A stretch of 64,000 nucleotides of DNA from Streptomyces sp. NRRL S-337 (GTDB lineage Bacteria > Actinomycetota > Actinomycetes > Streptomycetales > Streptomycetaceae): assembly GCF_000720175.1 (NCBI RefSeq), contig NZ_JOIX01000010.1, forward strand, positions 84,122 through 148,121, written 5' to 3'. Both the position numbers and the translations under genes were made by a program. Below, piece by piece: positions 50,792 through 59,187 of the stretch (position 1 is the first letter of the stretch; each line of letters starts with the position of its first letter). Below the pieces are notes generated by a model. That model worked only from the letters and a program-made list of their open reading frames with translations, did no database searches and was not told the DNA's origin.

Positions 50792-51949
50792 ATGGCCGTC
50801 ACAGGGGAACCGGAGCAGTTCGCGTTCGGTTCCGTCCACAGCGGTCTGCTCGACTGCATCCAGGTCAACCTGGCGGTCCTCGCGGACCACCACCACGGCC
50901 CCGGGGCCCACCTCCGGCTCGGCGCACCCCTGGGCTTCCGCCCCTGGGCACGCCCCGACGGACTGCCGACCGTCGATCCGCCCCTGGCCGAACAACTCCG
51001 GTCGGCACCGGGCCTTTTGGGCCTCCGCGTCGTCCGGCGCGAGCGGACGACCCGCACCGGCATGTTCGCCGCGGTCCGCCACGCCGACGCCGCGCGCTAC
51101 GTCGTCGCCGACGCCTTCCACCTGCCCTGGCTGCCGTACCACGGGCAGGCCCACATGGACCACAGTTTCCTGCTCGCCGCCGGGCCCGGCGGCTGGCACA
51201 TCACCGACGCCTACCGCAGCGAGACCTCCTGGGGCACCGCCGCGCCCGGCACCTGGGTGCTCACCGAGGACGAACTGGCCGGCATCGAGTCCGCCGAGGT
51301 CGTCGAGGTGGCACCGGACACCGCCCGCCCGGCCGCCGGGCCGCCCCCGCTGGTGTCCGTCGACGAGAGCTCGGTCGCCGGCTACCTCGACGCGTACGAC
51401 GCCTGCCCGGACCGCGCCCGGGCGATCGGTCAACTCACCGTCGAGACCTGGCTGCTGGCCCGCTCCCGCACCCTGCACGCCACCTACCGCGCGCTCTTCG
51501 CCGACCACGCCGACGAGGAACGGCGGGAGACCGAGGCCGCGCACCTGCGGGCCTGGGACAAGGTCGTGGAGCAGACCTACCTCGCCCACCGCCGGCTGTC
51601 CCGTGGCCGCGCCGAGCCGCCGGGCATCGTGGACCGGCTGCGGGAGGTGCTCACCGCCGACCTCGCCGTCTTCGGCGCCCCGCCCGGCATCCCGGCCCCG
51701 GCGGCCGGTCCGTCCGCCGACCACGCGCTCCGTGACCGGGTCGCCGCCGTCGCCGCGGAGGTGCTCGGCGTGGAGGTGGCCGGCCTCCTGGGCGGCGCAC
51801 CCTTCGACTCCTTCCCCTCCTTCAGCTCCTTCCGGCTGATCGAGATCATCGAGCGGCTGGAGACCGCACTGGGCCGGGAACTCGACGCCGACGCGCTCGT
51901 ACCGGAAAACCTCCGCCGGGTCGACGACCTGTGCCGCATCGCCCGCTGA
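50792..51949 (+). CDS. Cys-His-Asp acyltransferase-like domain fused to a carrier domain
   Basis: A 385-residue two-domain protein. The N-terminal ~180 residues hold Cys22 (SGLLDCIQVNLAVLADHH), His124 (GQAHMDHSFLLAA) and Asp139 (GGWHITDAYRS) in the order of papain-like/C39-like and BtrH-type enzymes; BtrH moves an acyl group from a carrier protein to an amine acceptor. A helical linker follows. The C-terminal ~75 residues are carrier-like (RDRVAAVAAEVLGVEVAGLLGG...FRLIEIIERLETALGRELDADALVPEN). The usual DSL is replaced: FSSF (Ser346) aligns best with the phosphopantetheine site; Ser340 is the alternative. ATG 50792 has GGAAGGA eight bases upstream; ATG 50756, overlapping the previous stop, is possible. 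Confidence 0.75.
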   Translation: MAVTGEPEQFAFGSVHSGLLDCIQVNLAVLADHHHGPGAHLRLGAPLGFRPWARPDGLPTVDPPLAEQLRSAPGLLGLRVVRRERTTRTGMFAAVRHADAARYVVADAFHLPWLPYHGQAHMDHSFLLAAGPGGWHITDAYRSETSWGTAAPGTWVLTEDELAGIESAEVVEVAPDTARPAAGPPPLVSVDESSVAGYLDAYDACPDRARAIGQLTVETWLLARSRTLHATYRALFADHADEERRETEAAHLRAWDKVVEQTYLAHRRLSRGRAEPPGIVDRLREVLTADLAVFGAPPGIPAPAAGPSADHALRDRVAAVAAEVLGVEVAGLLGGAPFDSFPSFSSFRLIEIIERLETALGRELDADALVPENLRRVDDLCRIAR

Positions 51950-51968
51950 CCGCACCGAAAGAGACACC

Positions 51969-52247
51969 ATGGACGCCCGCTTCACCGCCCTGCTGCAGCC
52001 CTTCCTCAAGCACGCCGGCCCCGGCGAGACCGCCCTCACCCCCGACACCGACCTGCGCACACTCGGCGTCGACTCCATGCAGGCCATCGAGCTGCTGTTC
52101 GCCGTCGAGGACACCTTCGGCATCTCGCTGCCGGACGAGGAGCTCAACGACACCACCTTCGCCACCGCCGGCAGCCTCTGGAACGTGATCGCCGCACAGC
52201 TGCCGGAGGGCACCGGCGACGGCCCGGCCGGCCAGGAGACCGCATGA
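51969..52247 (+). CDS. Free acyl/aminoacyl carrier protein
   Basis: A 92-residue carrier protein. Ser36 in LGVDSMQAIELL is the phosphopantetheine attachment site, and the acidic helix II and III (AVEDTFGISLPDEEL) are typical. A GAAAGAG precedes the ATG. It should be loaded by one of the two stand-alone adenylation enzymes after activation by the PPTase encoded downstream, and present its cargo to the two dehydrogenases that follow. Confidence 0.9.
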   Translation: MDARFTALLQPFLKHAGPGETALTPDTDLRTLGVDSMQAIELLFAVEDTFGISLPDEELNDTTFATAGSLWNVIAAQLPEGTGDGPAGQETA

Positions 52248-53425
52248 CCACCGAGCCCGCTACCCGGCCCCCGCTCGACTTGACCGACCGCCTGGCAGCG
52301 GTCACCGAGGCCACCGAGGAACACCTTGCCCGCACCGACCGCGCGGCGGAATTCCCGGTGGCCGCACTGGACGCGCTGCGCCGCACCGGCCTGCTCGGCC
52401 TGCTGGTCCCCGTCACCCACGGCGGCCTCGGCGGCACCGCACGGGACCTGGCGGCCGCCGCCCAGACCCTCGGGCGCAGCGACATGTCCGTCGGCATGAT
52501 CTTCGCGATGCACTGCCAGCAGTCGGCGGCCCTGGTCCGGTACGGGAACGAGCGGCTGCGCAAGGAACTGCTGCCGCGGATCGCGGCGGGGGAGTGCTAT
52601 CTCGCCTCCGTCACCACGGAGGCCGGCAAGGGCGGCCATCTGCTCAGCGCTCAGGCACAACTGGCGGCCGAGCAGGGCGAGTTGGTCGTGGAGCGGTTCG
52701 CGCCCATCGTCACCGGCGGCGTCCACGCCGACGGCTTCCTGATCACCATGCGCAGCCCCGGGGCCGACGCCACCGCCCACGAGGTGACGCTGGTCTACGC
52801 CCACCGCAACCAGCTCGACATCACCGCCTCCGGCGACTGGCAGCCGATGGGCATGCGCGCCAGCCACAGCGCCGCGCTCACCCTGACCGGACGCCTCCCC
52901 GCCCACCACGTCGTCGGTGAATCCGGGGAGTTCCACCGGATCGCCACCACGGTCTTCGGGCCGCTGGCCCACCTGGGCTGGTCCGCGGTCTGGCTCGGCA
53001 CCGCAGCCGGAGCACTCTCCCGCGTACTGCGCCTGCTGCGCAGCCCCGCCGGCCGGGCCCGCTTCGACCTCACCTCCGAGCTCCTCCTCACCCGGATCGC
53101 CCGGTCCCGGCAGCGCCTCGACACCGTGCACGCCCTGCTCCAACAGGCCCTGCACACCGTGGAGTCCGGCGCCGACCTGTCCGCACCGGCCCGCCAGCTC
53201 CAGCTCAACGCGCTGAAGATCACCGCCTCCGAGGAGTGCCTGGCGGCCGTCGACGACCTGATCACCGCGCTCGGACTGCGCCACGGCTACCTCAAGGACT
53301 CACCCACCCGGCTCGAACACGCCCTGCGCGACCTGCGCTCCGCGCCGCTCAACTACAGCAACGACCGGCTGCACCTCGCCGACGGCCGGCTGGCACTGCG
53401 CGACCAGGGGGTGAGCTTTGCCTGA
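52244..53425 (+). CDS. Acyl-CoA dehydrogenase homologue 1 (carrier-substrate type)
   Basis: A 393-residue flavoprotein of the acyl-CoA dehydrogenase family. The N-terminal helical domain (FPVAALDALRRTGLLGLLVPVTHGGLGGT...LGRSDMSVGMIFAMHCQQSAALVRYG), the middle beta domain and the C-terminal helical bundle are all present. The catalytic Glu is not at an obvious family position. In biosynthetic clusters such enzymes often oxidise aminoacyl groups on carrier proteins. ATG 52244 overlaps the carrier stop (ATGA), with GGAG five bases upstream. It likely works with the next gene as a pair. Confidence 0.85.
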   Translation: MTTEPATRPPLDLTDRLAAVTEATEEHLARTDRAAEFPVAALDALRRTGLLGLLVPVTHGGLGGTARDLAAAAQTLGRSDMSVGMIFAMHCQQSAALVRYGNERLRKELLPRIAAGECYLASVTTEAGKGGHLLSAQAQLAAEQGELVVERFAPIVTGGVHADGFLITMRSPGADATAHEVTLVYAHRNQLDITASGDWQPMGMRASHSAALTLTGRLPAHHVVGESGEFHRIATTVFGPLAHLGWSAVWLGTAAGALSRVLRLLRSPAGRARFDLTSELLLTRIARSRQRLDTVHALLQQALHTVESGADLSAPARQLQLNALKITASEECLAAVDDLITALGLRHGYLKDSPTRLEHALRDLRSAPLNYSNDRLHLADGRLALRDQGVSFA

Positions 53426-54524
53426 CCCCCGCTACGCCCCGCTCGACGCACTGCCCCGCACCGCGCCCGGCGCGCAGGTCTGGGCCGCACTCGGCGGCGC
53501 CGGCCTGACCGCCGGTGCCTACCGCGACCGGCAGCCCGGCACCGGCATCGACCCGGCCGGCCTCGCCGACCTGCTCACCGCCGTCGACGCCCGCTTCTCC
53601 GTCCCCGCCACCCTGTCGGTCAGCGTCCAGCTGGCCACCGCGCTGCCCCTGCTCGCCACCGGGCGGGCGCCGGCCGCCCGGCAGGCACTTGAGGGCGCGC
53701 TCACCGGCCGGGCCACCCTCGCCCTCGCCGCGACCGACGTCACCGCCGGCACCGACCTCACCGCCCTCCGCACGGAACTGCGCATCGAGGACGACGCCCT
53801 GGAGGTGACCGGCGAGAAGAACTGGATCGCCAACACCACTACCGCCACCCACTTCCTCGTCCTCGCCCGGCACCGCCCGGGGCGGCACTTCACCCACTTC
53901 ACCTGGGTCCTGGTGCCGGCCGGCGCACGGGGCGTCACCGTGCGCCCCGCCGACTCCGCCCTCTTCGCCGACTCCGGCGCCGGCCACGTCACCTTCGACG
54001 GGGTACGGCTCGGCCGGGACCAGGTGCTCGGCCGCGTCGGCTTCGGACTGCCGCTCTTCGCCCGCCACATCGGTACCGAACGGCTGGCCGGCGCCCAATG
54101 GGGCGTGGCACTGTGCCGCCGGGTGCTGGCCGACACCCACCGCCGTCTCACCGGCCGCCCGCACGGCGACGGCACCCTGTGGGACCTTGACACGGTCCGG
54201 CAGCGGTTCGCGACCTGCCTGCTGCGGGTACGCGAACTGCACGCTCTCAGCGGCGAGTTGGCCGACCCGGTGGCGCTGCACCACGACGCCACCGCGGCCG
54301 CCACCCTCAAAGCGGCCGCCGGCGCCACCGTCCGCCATGTCCTCGCCGACTGCGCCCAGCTGTGGGGCGCGGCCGGCTTCACCACCGGAGGAATCCAGGA
54401 ACTCCGCGCCCAGGCCGCACTCTTCGGCATCGGCGGCGGCGCCGACGAGGTCGTCCTCGGCACCCTCGCGGACGCCGCCGAGGACCTCCTGGCCGCCCTC
54501 GAACGGCCGGGCACCCTCCCGTGA
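53418..54524 (+). CDS. Acyl-CoA dehydrogenase homologue 2
   Basis: A 368-residue acyl-CoA dehydrogenase-family flavoprotein. The middle domain has the marks TLALAATDVTAGTDLTAL and VTGEKNWIANTTTATHFLVLAR (flavin- and substrate-contact strands); the C-terminal bundle includes VRHVLADCAQLWGAAGFTTG...GGADEVVLGTLADAAEDLL. The TTG start at 53418 overlaps the first dehydrogenase's stop and has GGGGG about six bases upstream. A heteromeric or sequential partner of the preceding enzyme, probably introducing a C=C or C=N bond in a carrier-bound intermediate. Confidence 0.83.
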   Translation: MPDPRYAPLDALPRTAPGAQVWAALGGAGLTAGAYRDRQPGTGIDPAGLADLLTAVDARFSVPATLSVSVQLATALPLLATGRAPAARQALEGALTGRATLALAATDVTAGTDLTALRTELRIEDDALEVTGEKNWIANTTTATHFLVLARHRPGRHFTHFTWVLVPAGARGVTVRPADSALFADSGAGHVTFDGVRLGRDQVLGRVGFGLPLFARHIGTERLAGAQWGVALCRRVLADTHRRLTGRPHGDGTLWDLDTVRQRFATCLLRVRELHALSGELADPVALHHDATAAATLKAAAGATVRHVLADCAQLWGAAGFTTGGIQELRAQAALFGIGGGADEVVLGTLADAAEDLLAALERPGTLP

Positions 54525-55210
54525 CGGCACCGATCGAGGTGGCCTGTGGGATCTGGGTGACCACCACGACCGCGGACCGCGCCGCCGCCAGCACCCACCG
54601 GGACGACCGGCGCCGCGCGGCCGCCCTGCCCGAATGGCGGGCCGGCGAATTCCTCGCCGGCCGCGGGCTGTTGCGGCAACTGCTCGCCGCCGTACGGCCC
54701 GGCCCGGCCGGCGCGGAGATCGTCCCCGACCGGCGCGGCAAGCCGTGGCTGCGCGGACACCCCGACATCGGCATCAGCGTGTCCCACAGCCGGGGCACGC
54801 TCGCCGCCGGGGTGGCGCTGGGGCGCGCCGTCGGCGTGGACGTCCAGCGCCCGGACCCCGCCGTCCGCGCCTCCTTCGCCCGGCGGCTGCTCGGTACGCA
54901 CGCCGGACGGCTCACCGCACTGCCGCCGGCCGCGGCCGCCGAAGAGGTCGCCTGGGTGTGGACCGCCCAGGAAGCCTGCGTCAAGGCCGACGGAGCGGGG
55001 CTCACCGGGCGGCCCTGGACCATCGACGTCCCGCCCGGCGCCCGCTCGGGCCGCTGGCGCAGCTACCGCTGGCTGAGCCTGCGCGACCACTCCAACACCC
55101 CGCTGAGCTGCGCGTTCGCCATGGCCGCAAGCACGCCGGGCCCGCCCGCAGGCACGTCCGACGCCGCGGCCCCGACCCCCCGCCCCACCCCTTGGAAAGG
55201 CGCACGGTGA
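54521..55210 (+). CDS. Sfp-type 4'-phosphopantetheinyl transferase
   Basis: A 229-residue PPTase that converts apo- to holo-carrier proteins. Motifs: ISVSHSRGTLAAGVALG (86-101), AVGVDVQRPDP (103-113) and WTAQEACVKADGAGL (147-161). The metal ligands are Asp107 and Glu151; the residue that is Glu in Sfp (GVDVE) is Gln109 here. The C-terminus has an extra Pro/Ala-rich tail. GTG 54521 overlaps the dehydrogenase stop (GTGA). Presumably it serves the two carrier domains of this cluster. Confidence 0.88.
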   Translation: MTAPIEVACGIWVTTTTADRAAASTHRDDRRRAAALPEWRAGEFLAGRGLLRQLLAAVRPGPAGAEIVPDRRGKPWLRGHPDIGISVSHSRGTLAAGVALGRAVGVDVQRPDPAVRASFARRLLGTHAGRLTALPPAAAAEEVAWVWTAQEACVKADGAGLTGRPWTIDVPPGARSGRWRSYRWLSLRDHSNTPLSCAFAMAASTPGPPAGTSDAAAPTPRPTPWKGAR

Positions 55211-56769
55211 GCATCCCCGCCGCACGGCACACCCTCCTCGACTGGTTCACGGCCACCGCCGCCGCCCACCCGGACCAGCCCGCGCTGGAGACCGGCGACA
55301 CCACGCTGACCTACGCCCAACTCGCCGCCCGCGCCGACGCCCTCGCGGCCACGCTGCTCGACCGCCTCGGCGGAACACCGCCCCGCCGGGTGGGCCTGCT
55401 GGCCGGCCGCACCACCGTCGCCTACGCCGGATACCTCGCCGTACTGCGCCTCGGCGCCACCGTCGTCCCGCTCGGCCCCGCCTTCCCGGCCGGGCGCAAC
55501 GCCCGCATCGTCCGCGCCGCCCGGCTCGACGCCGTACTGTCCGACGGGACCGCCGCCCGGCCCACACCGCCGGACGTCCCCCTGGTCACCCGCACCGACG
55601 CCCAACTGCCGCACCTCCCCGCCGCACCGCTCCCCGTCCTGCCCGCCGCCCGCCCCGACGACCTCGCCTACCTCCTCTTCACCTCCGGCTCCACCGGCGT
55701 CCCCAAGGGCGTCCCCATCCGGCACCGCAACGTCTGCGCCTACCTCACCCACGCCGTCCCGCGCGCCGCCGCCGGCCCCGGCGCCCGCTGCTCACAGACC
55801 TTCGACCTCACCTTCGACCCGTCCGTGCACGACATGTTCACCACCTGGGGGAGCGGCGCCACCCTGGTCGTCCCGTCCCGCGACGACCTGCTCGCCCCGG
55901 TCCGCTTCGTGGGCCGGCACGCCCTCACCCACTGGAACTCCGTACCGTCGGTGATCTCCCTCGCCCAGCGGTTCCGCGCCCTGAAACCGGACAGCATGCC
56001 GACGCTGCGGCACAGCATGTTCTGCGGTGAACCGCTGACCCTCCAGCAGGCCGCGGCCTGGCACCGCGCCGCCCCGCACAGCCGGCTGGAGAACGCCTAC
56101 GGCCCCACCGAACTGACCGTGACCTGCACCGCCTACCGCCTGCCGCCCGGCCCCGCCGACTGGCCGTCCCCGGCCAACGGCACCGTCCCCATCGGCACCC
56201 TCTACCCCGGACTCGAACGACGCGACCACCACGGCGAGTTGTGCGTCCGCGGCGCACAACGCTTCCCCGGCTACCTCGACCCGGCGAACAACACCGGCCG
56301 CTTCCTGGCACCCGACGGCTCCCCCTACGACCCGGCCACCCCGCTGACCGACGACCACTGGTACCGCACCGGCGACCGCGTCACCCCGCTGGACGCGACC
56401 GCCGCCCCGGCCGACGACGACCACCGGCCGCTGGTCCACCTCGGCCGCGGCGACCAGCAGGTCCAGGTGCACGGCTACCGCGTCGAAGTCGGCGAGGTCG
56501 AGGCCGCGTTGCGCGCCCTGCCCGGGGTCAGGGAGGCCGCCGTGCTGCCGCGGACCACGCCCGGCGGCACCGAACTCACCGCCGCCTACACCGGCACCGC
56601 GGGCACCACCGCCGACGGTCTCCGCGCGGCCCTGCGCGACCGGCTCCCCGCCTACATGGTCCCGGCCACCCTCACCGCCCTCGACACCCTCCCGCTCAAC
56701 GCCAACGGCAAGACCGACCGCGCCGCGCTCGACGCGCTCCTGCCGGGGGCGCCGGACCGCGCCCCGTGA
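55207..56769 (+). CDS. Second stand-alone adenylation enzyme
   Basis: A 520-residue ANL-family adenylation protein. A3 FTSGSTGVPKGVPIRH, A4-region TFDLTFDPSVHDMFTTWG, A5 LENAYGPTELT, A7 WYRTGDRV, A8 GRGDQQVQVHGYRVEVGEVE and A10 PLNANGKTDR are intact. An Asp in FDPSVHDMF is compatible with binding an alpha-amino group. There is no carrier domain, so it must load the free carrier or the carrier fused to the Cys-His protein. GGAAAGG is six bases before GTG 55207, which overlaps the PPTase stop. Last gene of the plus arm, convergent with the GH65 gene 15 bases away. Confidence 0.88.
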   Translation: MSIPAARHTLLDWFTATAAAHPDQPALETGDTTLTYAQLAARADALAATLLDRLGGTPPRRVGLLAGRTTVAYAGYLAVLRLGATVVPLGPAFPAGRNARIVRAARLDAVLSDGTAARPTPPDVPLVTRTDAQLPHLPAAPLPVLPAARPDDLAYLLFTSGSTGVPKGVPIRHRNVCAYLTHAVPRAAAGPGARCSQTFDLTFDPSVHDMFTTWGSGATLVVPSRDDLLAPVRFVGRHALTHWNSVPSVISLAQRFRALKPDSMPTLRHSMFCGEPLTLQQAAAWHRAAPHSRLENAYGPTELTVTCTAYRLPPGPADWPSPANGTVPIGTLYPGLERRDHHGELCVRGAQRFPGYLDPANNTGRFLAPDGSPYDPATPLTDDHWYRTGDRVTPLDATAAPADDDHRPLVHLGRGDQQVQVHGYRVEVGEVEAALRALPGVREAAVLPRTTPGGTELTAAYTGTAGTTADGLRAALRDRLPAYMVPATLTALDTLPLNANGKTDRAALDALLPGAPDRAP

Positions 56770-56784
56770 CGAGGCACCGGCCCG

Positions 56785-59187
56785 TCAGGGGTCGGGCAGG
56801 TCGAGGCGGCGGGCCGTGCCGGGCGCGATGAGGAACGAACGGTCGCGCAGCCGGACCCGGACCGGCGGCAGGTCCGACTCCGGCACGGCGATGCCCACCT
56901 GCTCGGCGCGGATCCGCAAGTCGATGTCCCAGTGCCAGCGGTAGCGGATCCGCACCGCGAACTTCGACAGCTGCGGCAGCGGGGCCGGATCCAGCCAGAG
57001 GGCCTCCTCCCGGGTCTCCAGCCCGGTCAGACCGCGCTGCACCAGATCCAGGCTGCCGGCCATCGCGCCCAGATGGATGCCCTCCGCGGTCGTACCGCCC
57101 TGGACATCGGCCACGTCCCCGGTCAGCGCCTCCTCGCAGTACGCCCAGGCGTCGGGCCGCTGGACCCGGGCCAGCACCCAGGCGTGGGCCAGCGCGCTCA
57201 GCGTCGAGCCGTGACTGGTCCGGCTCAGGTAGTAGTCCACGGTGGCGTGCCAGGTGTCCTCGTCCAGCGCGTATCCCAATCGGTGGAACACCGCGACGAG
57301 TTCGGCAGGGGAGAACAGATAGCCCAGCATCAGCACATCGGCCTGCTTGGACGCCTGGTAGCGGTTGACGGTGTCGCCCTCCGCCTCCAGGATCCGGTCC
57401 AGCCGCCGGATGTCGCCGTAACGCCGCCGGTAGCCCTCCCAGTCCAGTTCGGCGAGGTCCCCGTACCCGGCGAACTGGCTGATGACGCCGCGGTGGTGCG
57501 GCACGTGCAGCCGGTGCGCGATGTCCTCCCAGCGCTCCGGCTCGTCCGGGGTGAGCTGGATCCGTTCGAAGAGCTGCCGGCGGTGCGCCTCGGGGAGCGT
57601 GTCGCACAGCTCCAGGGCACGCATCAGCACCCAGGCCGCGGTCACATTGGTGTAGGCGTTGTCGTCCACGCCCGGCTGCGCCGCGCCCGGATACCCGTCG
57701 TGGTACTCGTCGGGACCGACCACCCCGCGGATCCGGTACCGGCCCAGTTCGCTGTCCCAGGCCGTGGCCGAGGCCCAGAAACGGGCGATCTGCAGCAGCA
57801 TCTCCGCGCCCTTGGTCCCCAGAAAGTCACTGTCCCCGCTGGCCTGCCCGTACTGCCAGATGTTGTACGCGATGGCCGAGCCGACGTGGTGCTGCAGCCG
57901 CGAGTAGTCGGGCAGCCAGCGGCCCGAGCGCGGGTTCAGGTGCAGCTGCTGGGTCTCCTCCCGGCCGTCCCCGGCGCTCTGCCACGGATACATCGCACCG
58001 GCCCGGCCGGTTTCCCGCGCCGCATGCAGGGCGGCCGGCAGCCGCCGGTAGCGGTACTCCAGCAACGCCCGGGAGACCTGCGGCAGATGCAGGTTCAAGA
58101 ACGGCAGCACGAACAGCTCGTCCCAGAAGACGTGTCCCCGGTACGACTCGCCGTGCAGCCCGCGCGCCGGCACCCCGACGTCGAGCTCGGCGGTGTGCGG
58201 CGACAGGGTCTGCAGCACGTGGAAGAGGTGCAGCCGCAGGATCTGGCCGGCCTCCCCGGGCACCTCCAGCTTCGCCTGCCGCCACAGGTCCGCCCAGGCG
58301 CGGCGGTGCGACGCCAGCAGCTGCCGGAAGTGCGGCGCCTGGATCACGCTCTCGACCGCCGCGCGCCGTGGACTCTCGATCGCCGGGTCGCGGGAGGTGT
58401 ACAGCGCCACGGTCTTGTCGACGACCGCGGTGCTGCCGGGGCCGATCGGCAGCACCACGGTCTGGAAGGCCCGCAGCACCGTCAGCCGGGTCTGGTGCGC
58501 CACGCCCCGGGCCGGCGTGGCCCGCAACCGCGCCGCCAGCGCCACCAGGATGTCCGAGTCGGTGGTGCGCGAGGTCAGCCACATGGTGTCGGGCCGCTCG
58601 GAGCCCGACTCCCAGCCGCGCAGATGCTGATCGGCCAGCCCCCGGTAGCGCGCCACACCGGCATTGCGGACCCCGCCGTCGATCGCCGCCTCCACCTCGA
58701 CCGCACCGGCCCACCCGTCGGCCGTGAACGACAGGCGCTGCGCGGCCAGGTGCGGCTCACCCATGTGCACCAGGCGGCGCTCCTCCACCCCCAGCCGCCG
58801 CCCCGCCTCGTCGGTGTACGCCGAGGAGCGGGTCAGCGTGCCGCCGCGCAGGTCCAGCGTCTGCCGGAGCTCGCCGAGATGGGGATGGTCGGGCGAGAGC
58901 CACGGGCCGGGAGCGGCGTCGGCGGGGCAGATCCGGTACCGCAACGGAAGCCAGTTGGGCATGTTGACCATGTCCTCGTTGTCCACCGACCGGCCCGCCA
59001 CGGTGGAGGTGAGCCGGTTGTAGCAGCCGGCCACGTACGTCCCCGGATAGTGCACCGGGTCGCCCAGCACCTCGCACGCCGCACCACGGGTGACGAAGTA
59101 GCCGTTGCCCAGCGCGCACAGCGTCTCCCGCAGCCGCTCACCCGCCGGGTCATAGCCCTCGTACGACCACGTCCAGGGGCGCGCCAT
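56785..59187 (-). CDS. Glycoside hydrolase family 65 disaccharide phosphorylase
   Basis: An 800-residue GH65 enzyme that phosphorolyses an alpha-glucosyl disaccharide (trehalose, maltose or kojibiose) to beta-glucose 1-phosphate. The catalytic acid is Glu494 (VVGPDEYHD). Other family blocks are ALGNGYFVTRGA, GHVFWDELFVLPFL, MYPWQSAGDGREETQ, VDDNAYTNVTAAW and DVADVQGGTTAEGIHLGAMAGS. ATG 59187 overlaps the stop of the upstream HAD gene (ATGA) and has GGGGAGGG three bases upstream. Pairing with a beta-phosphoglucomutase-like HAD argues for phosphorolysis rather than hydrolysis. The exact disaccharide is undetermined. Confidence 0.9.
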   Translation of the reverse strand: MARPWTWSYEGYDPAGERLRETLCALGNGYFVTRGAACEVLGDPVHYPGTYVAGCYNRLTSTVAGRSVDNEDMVNMPNWLPLRYRICPADAAPGPWLSPDHPHLGELRQTLDLRGGTLTRSSAYTDEAGRRLGVEERRLVHMGEPHLAAQRLSFTADGWAGAVEVEAAIDGGVRNAGVARYRGLADQHLRGWESGSERPDTMWLTSRTTDSDILVALAARLRATPARGVAHQTRLTVLRAFQTVVLPIGPGSTAVVDKTVALYTSRDPAIESPRRAAVESVIQAPHFRQLLASHRRAWADLWRQAKLEVPGEAGQILRLHLFHVLQTLSPHTAELDVGVPARGLHGESYRGHVFWDELFVLPFLNLHLPQVSRALLEYRYRRLPAALHAARETGRAGAMYPWQSAGDGREETQQLHLNPRSGRWLPDYSRLQHHVGSAIAYNIWQYGQASGDSDFLGTKGAEMLLQIARFWASATAWDSELGRYRIRGVVGPDEYHDGYPGAAQPGVDDNAYTNVTAAWVLMRALELCDTLPEAHRRQLFERIQLTPDEPERWEDIAHRLHVPHHRGVISQFAGYGDLAELDWEGYRRRYGDIRRLDRILEAEGDTVNRYQASKQADVLMLGYLFSPAELVAVFHRLGYALDEDTWHATVDYYLSRTSHGSTLSALAHAWVLARVQRPDAWAYCEEALTGDVADVQGGTTAEGIHLGAMAGSLDLVQRGLTGLETREEALWLDPAPLPQLSKFAVRIRYRWHWDIDLRIRAEQVGIAVPESDLPPVRVRLRDRSFLIAPGTARRLDLPDP

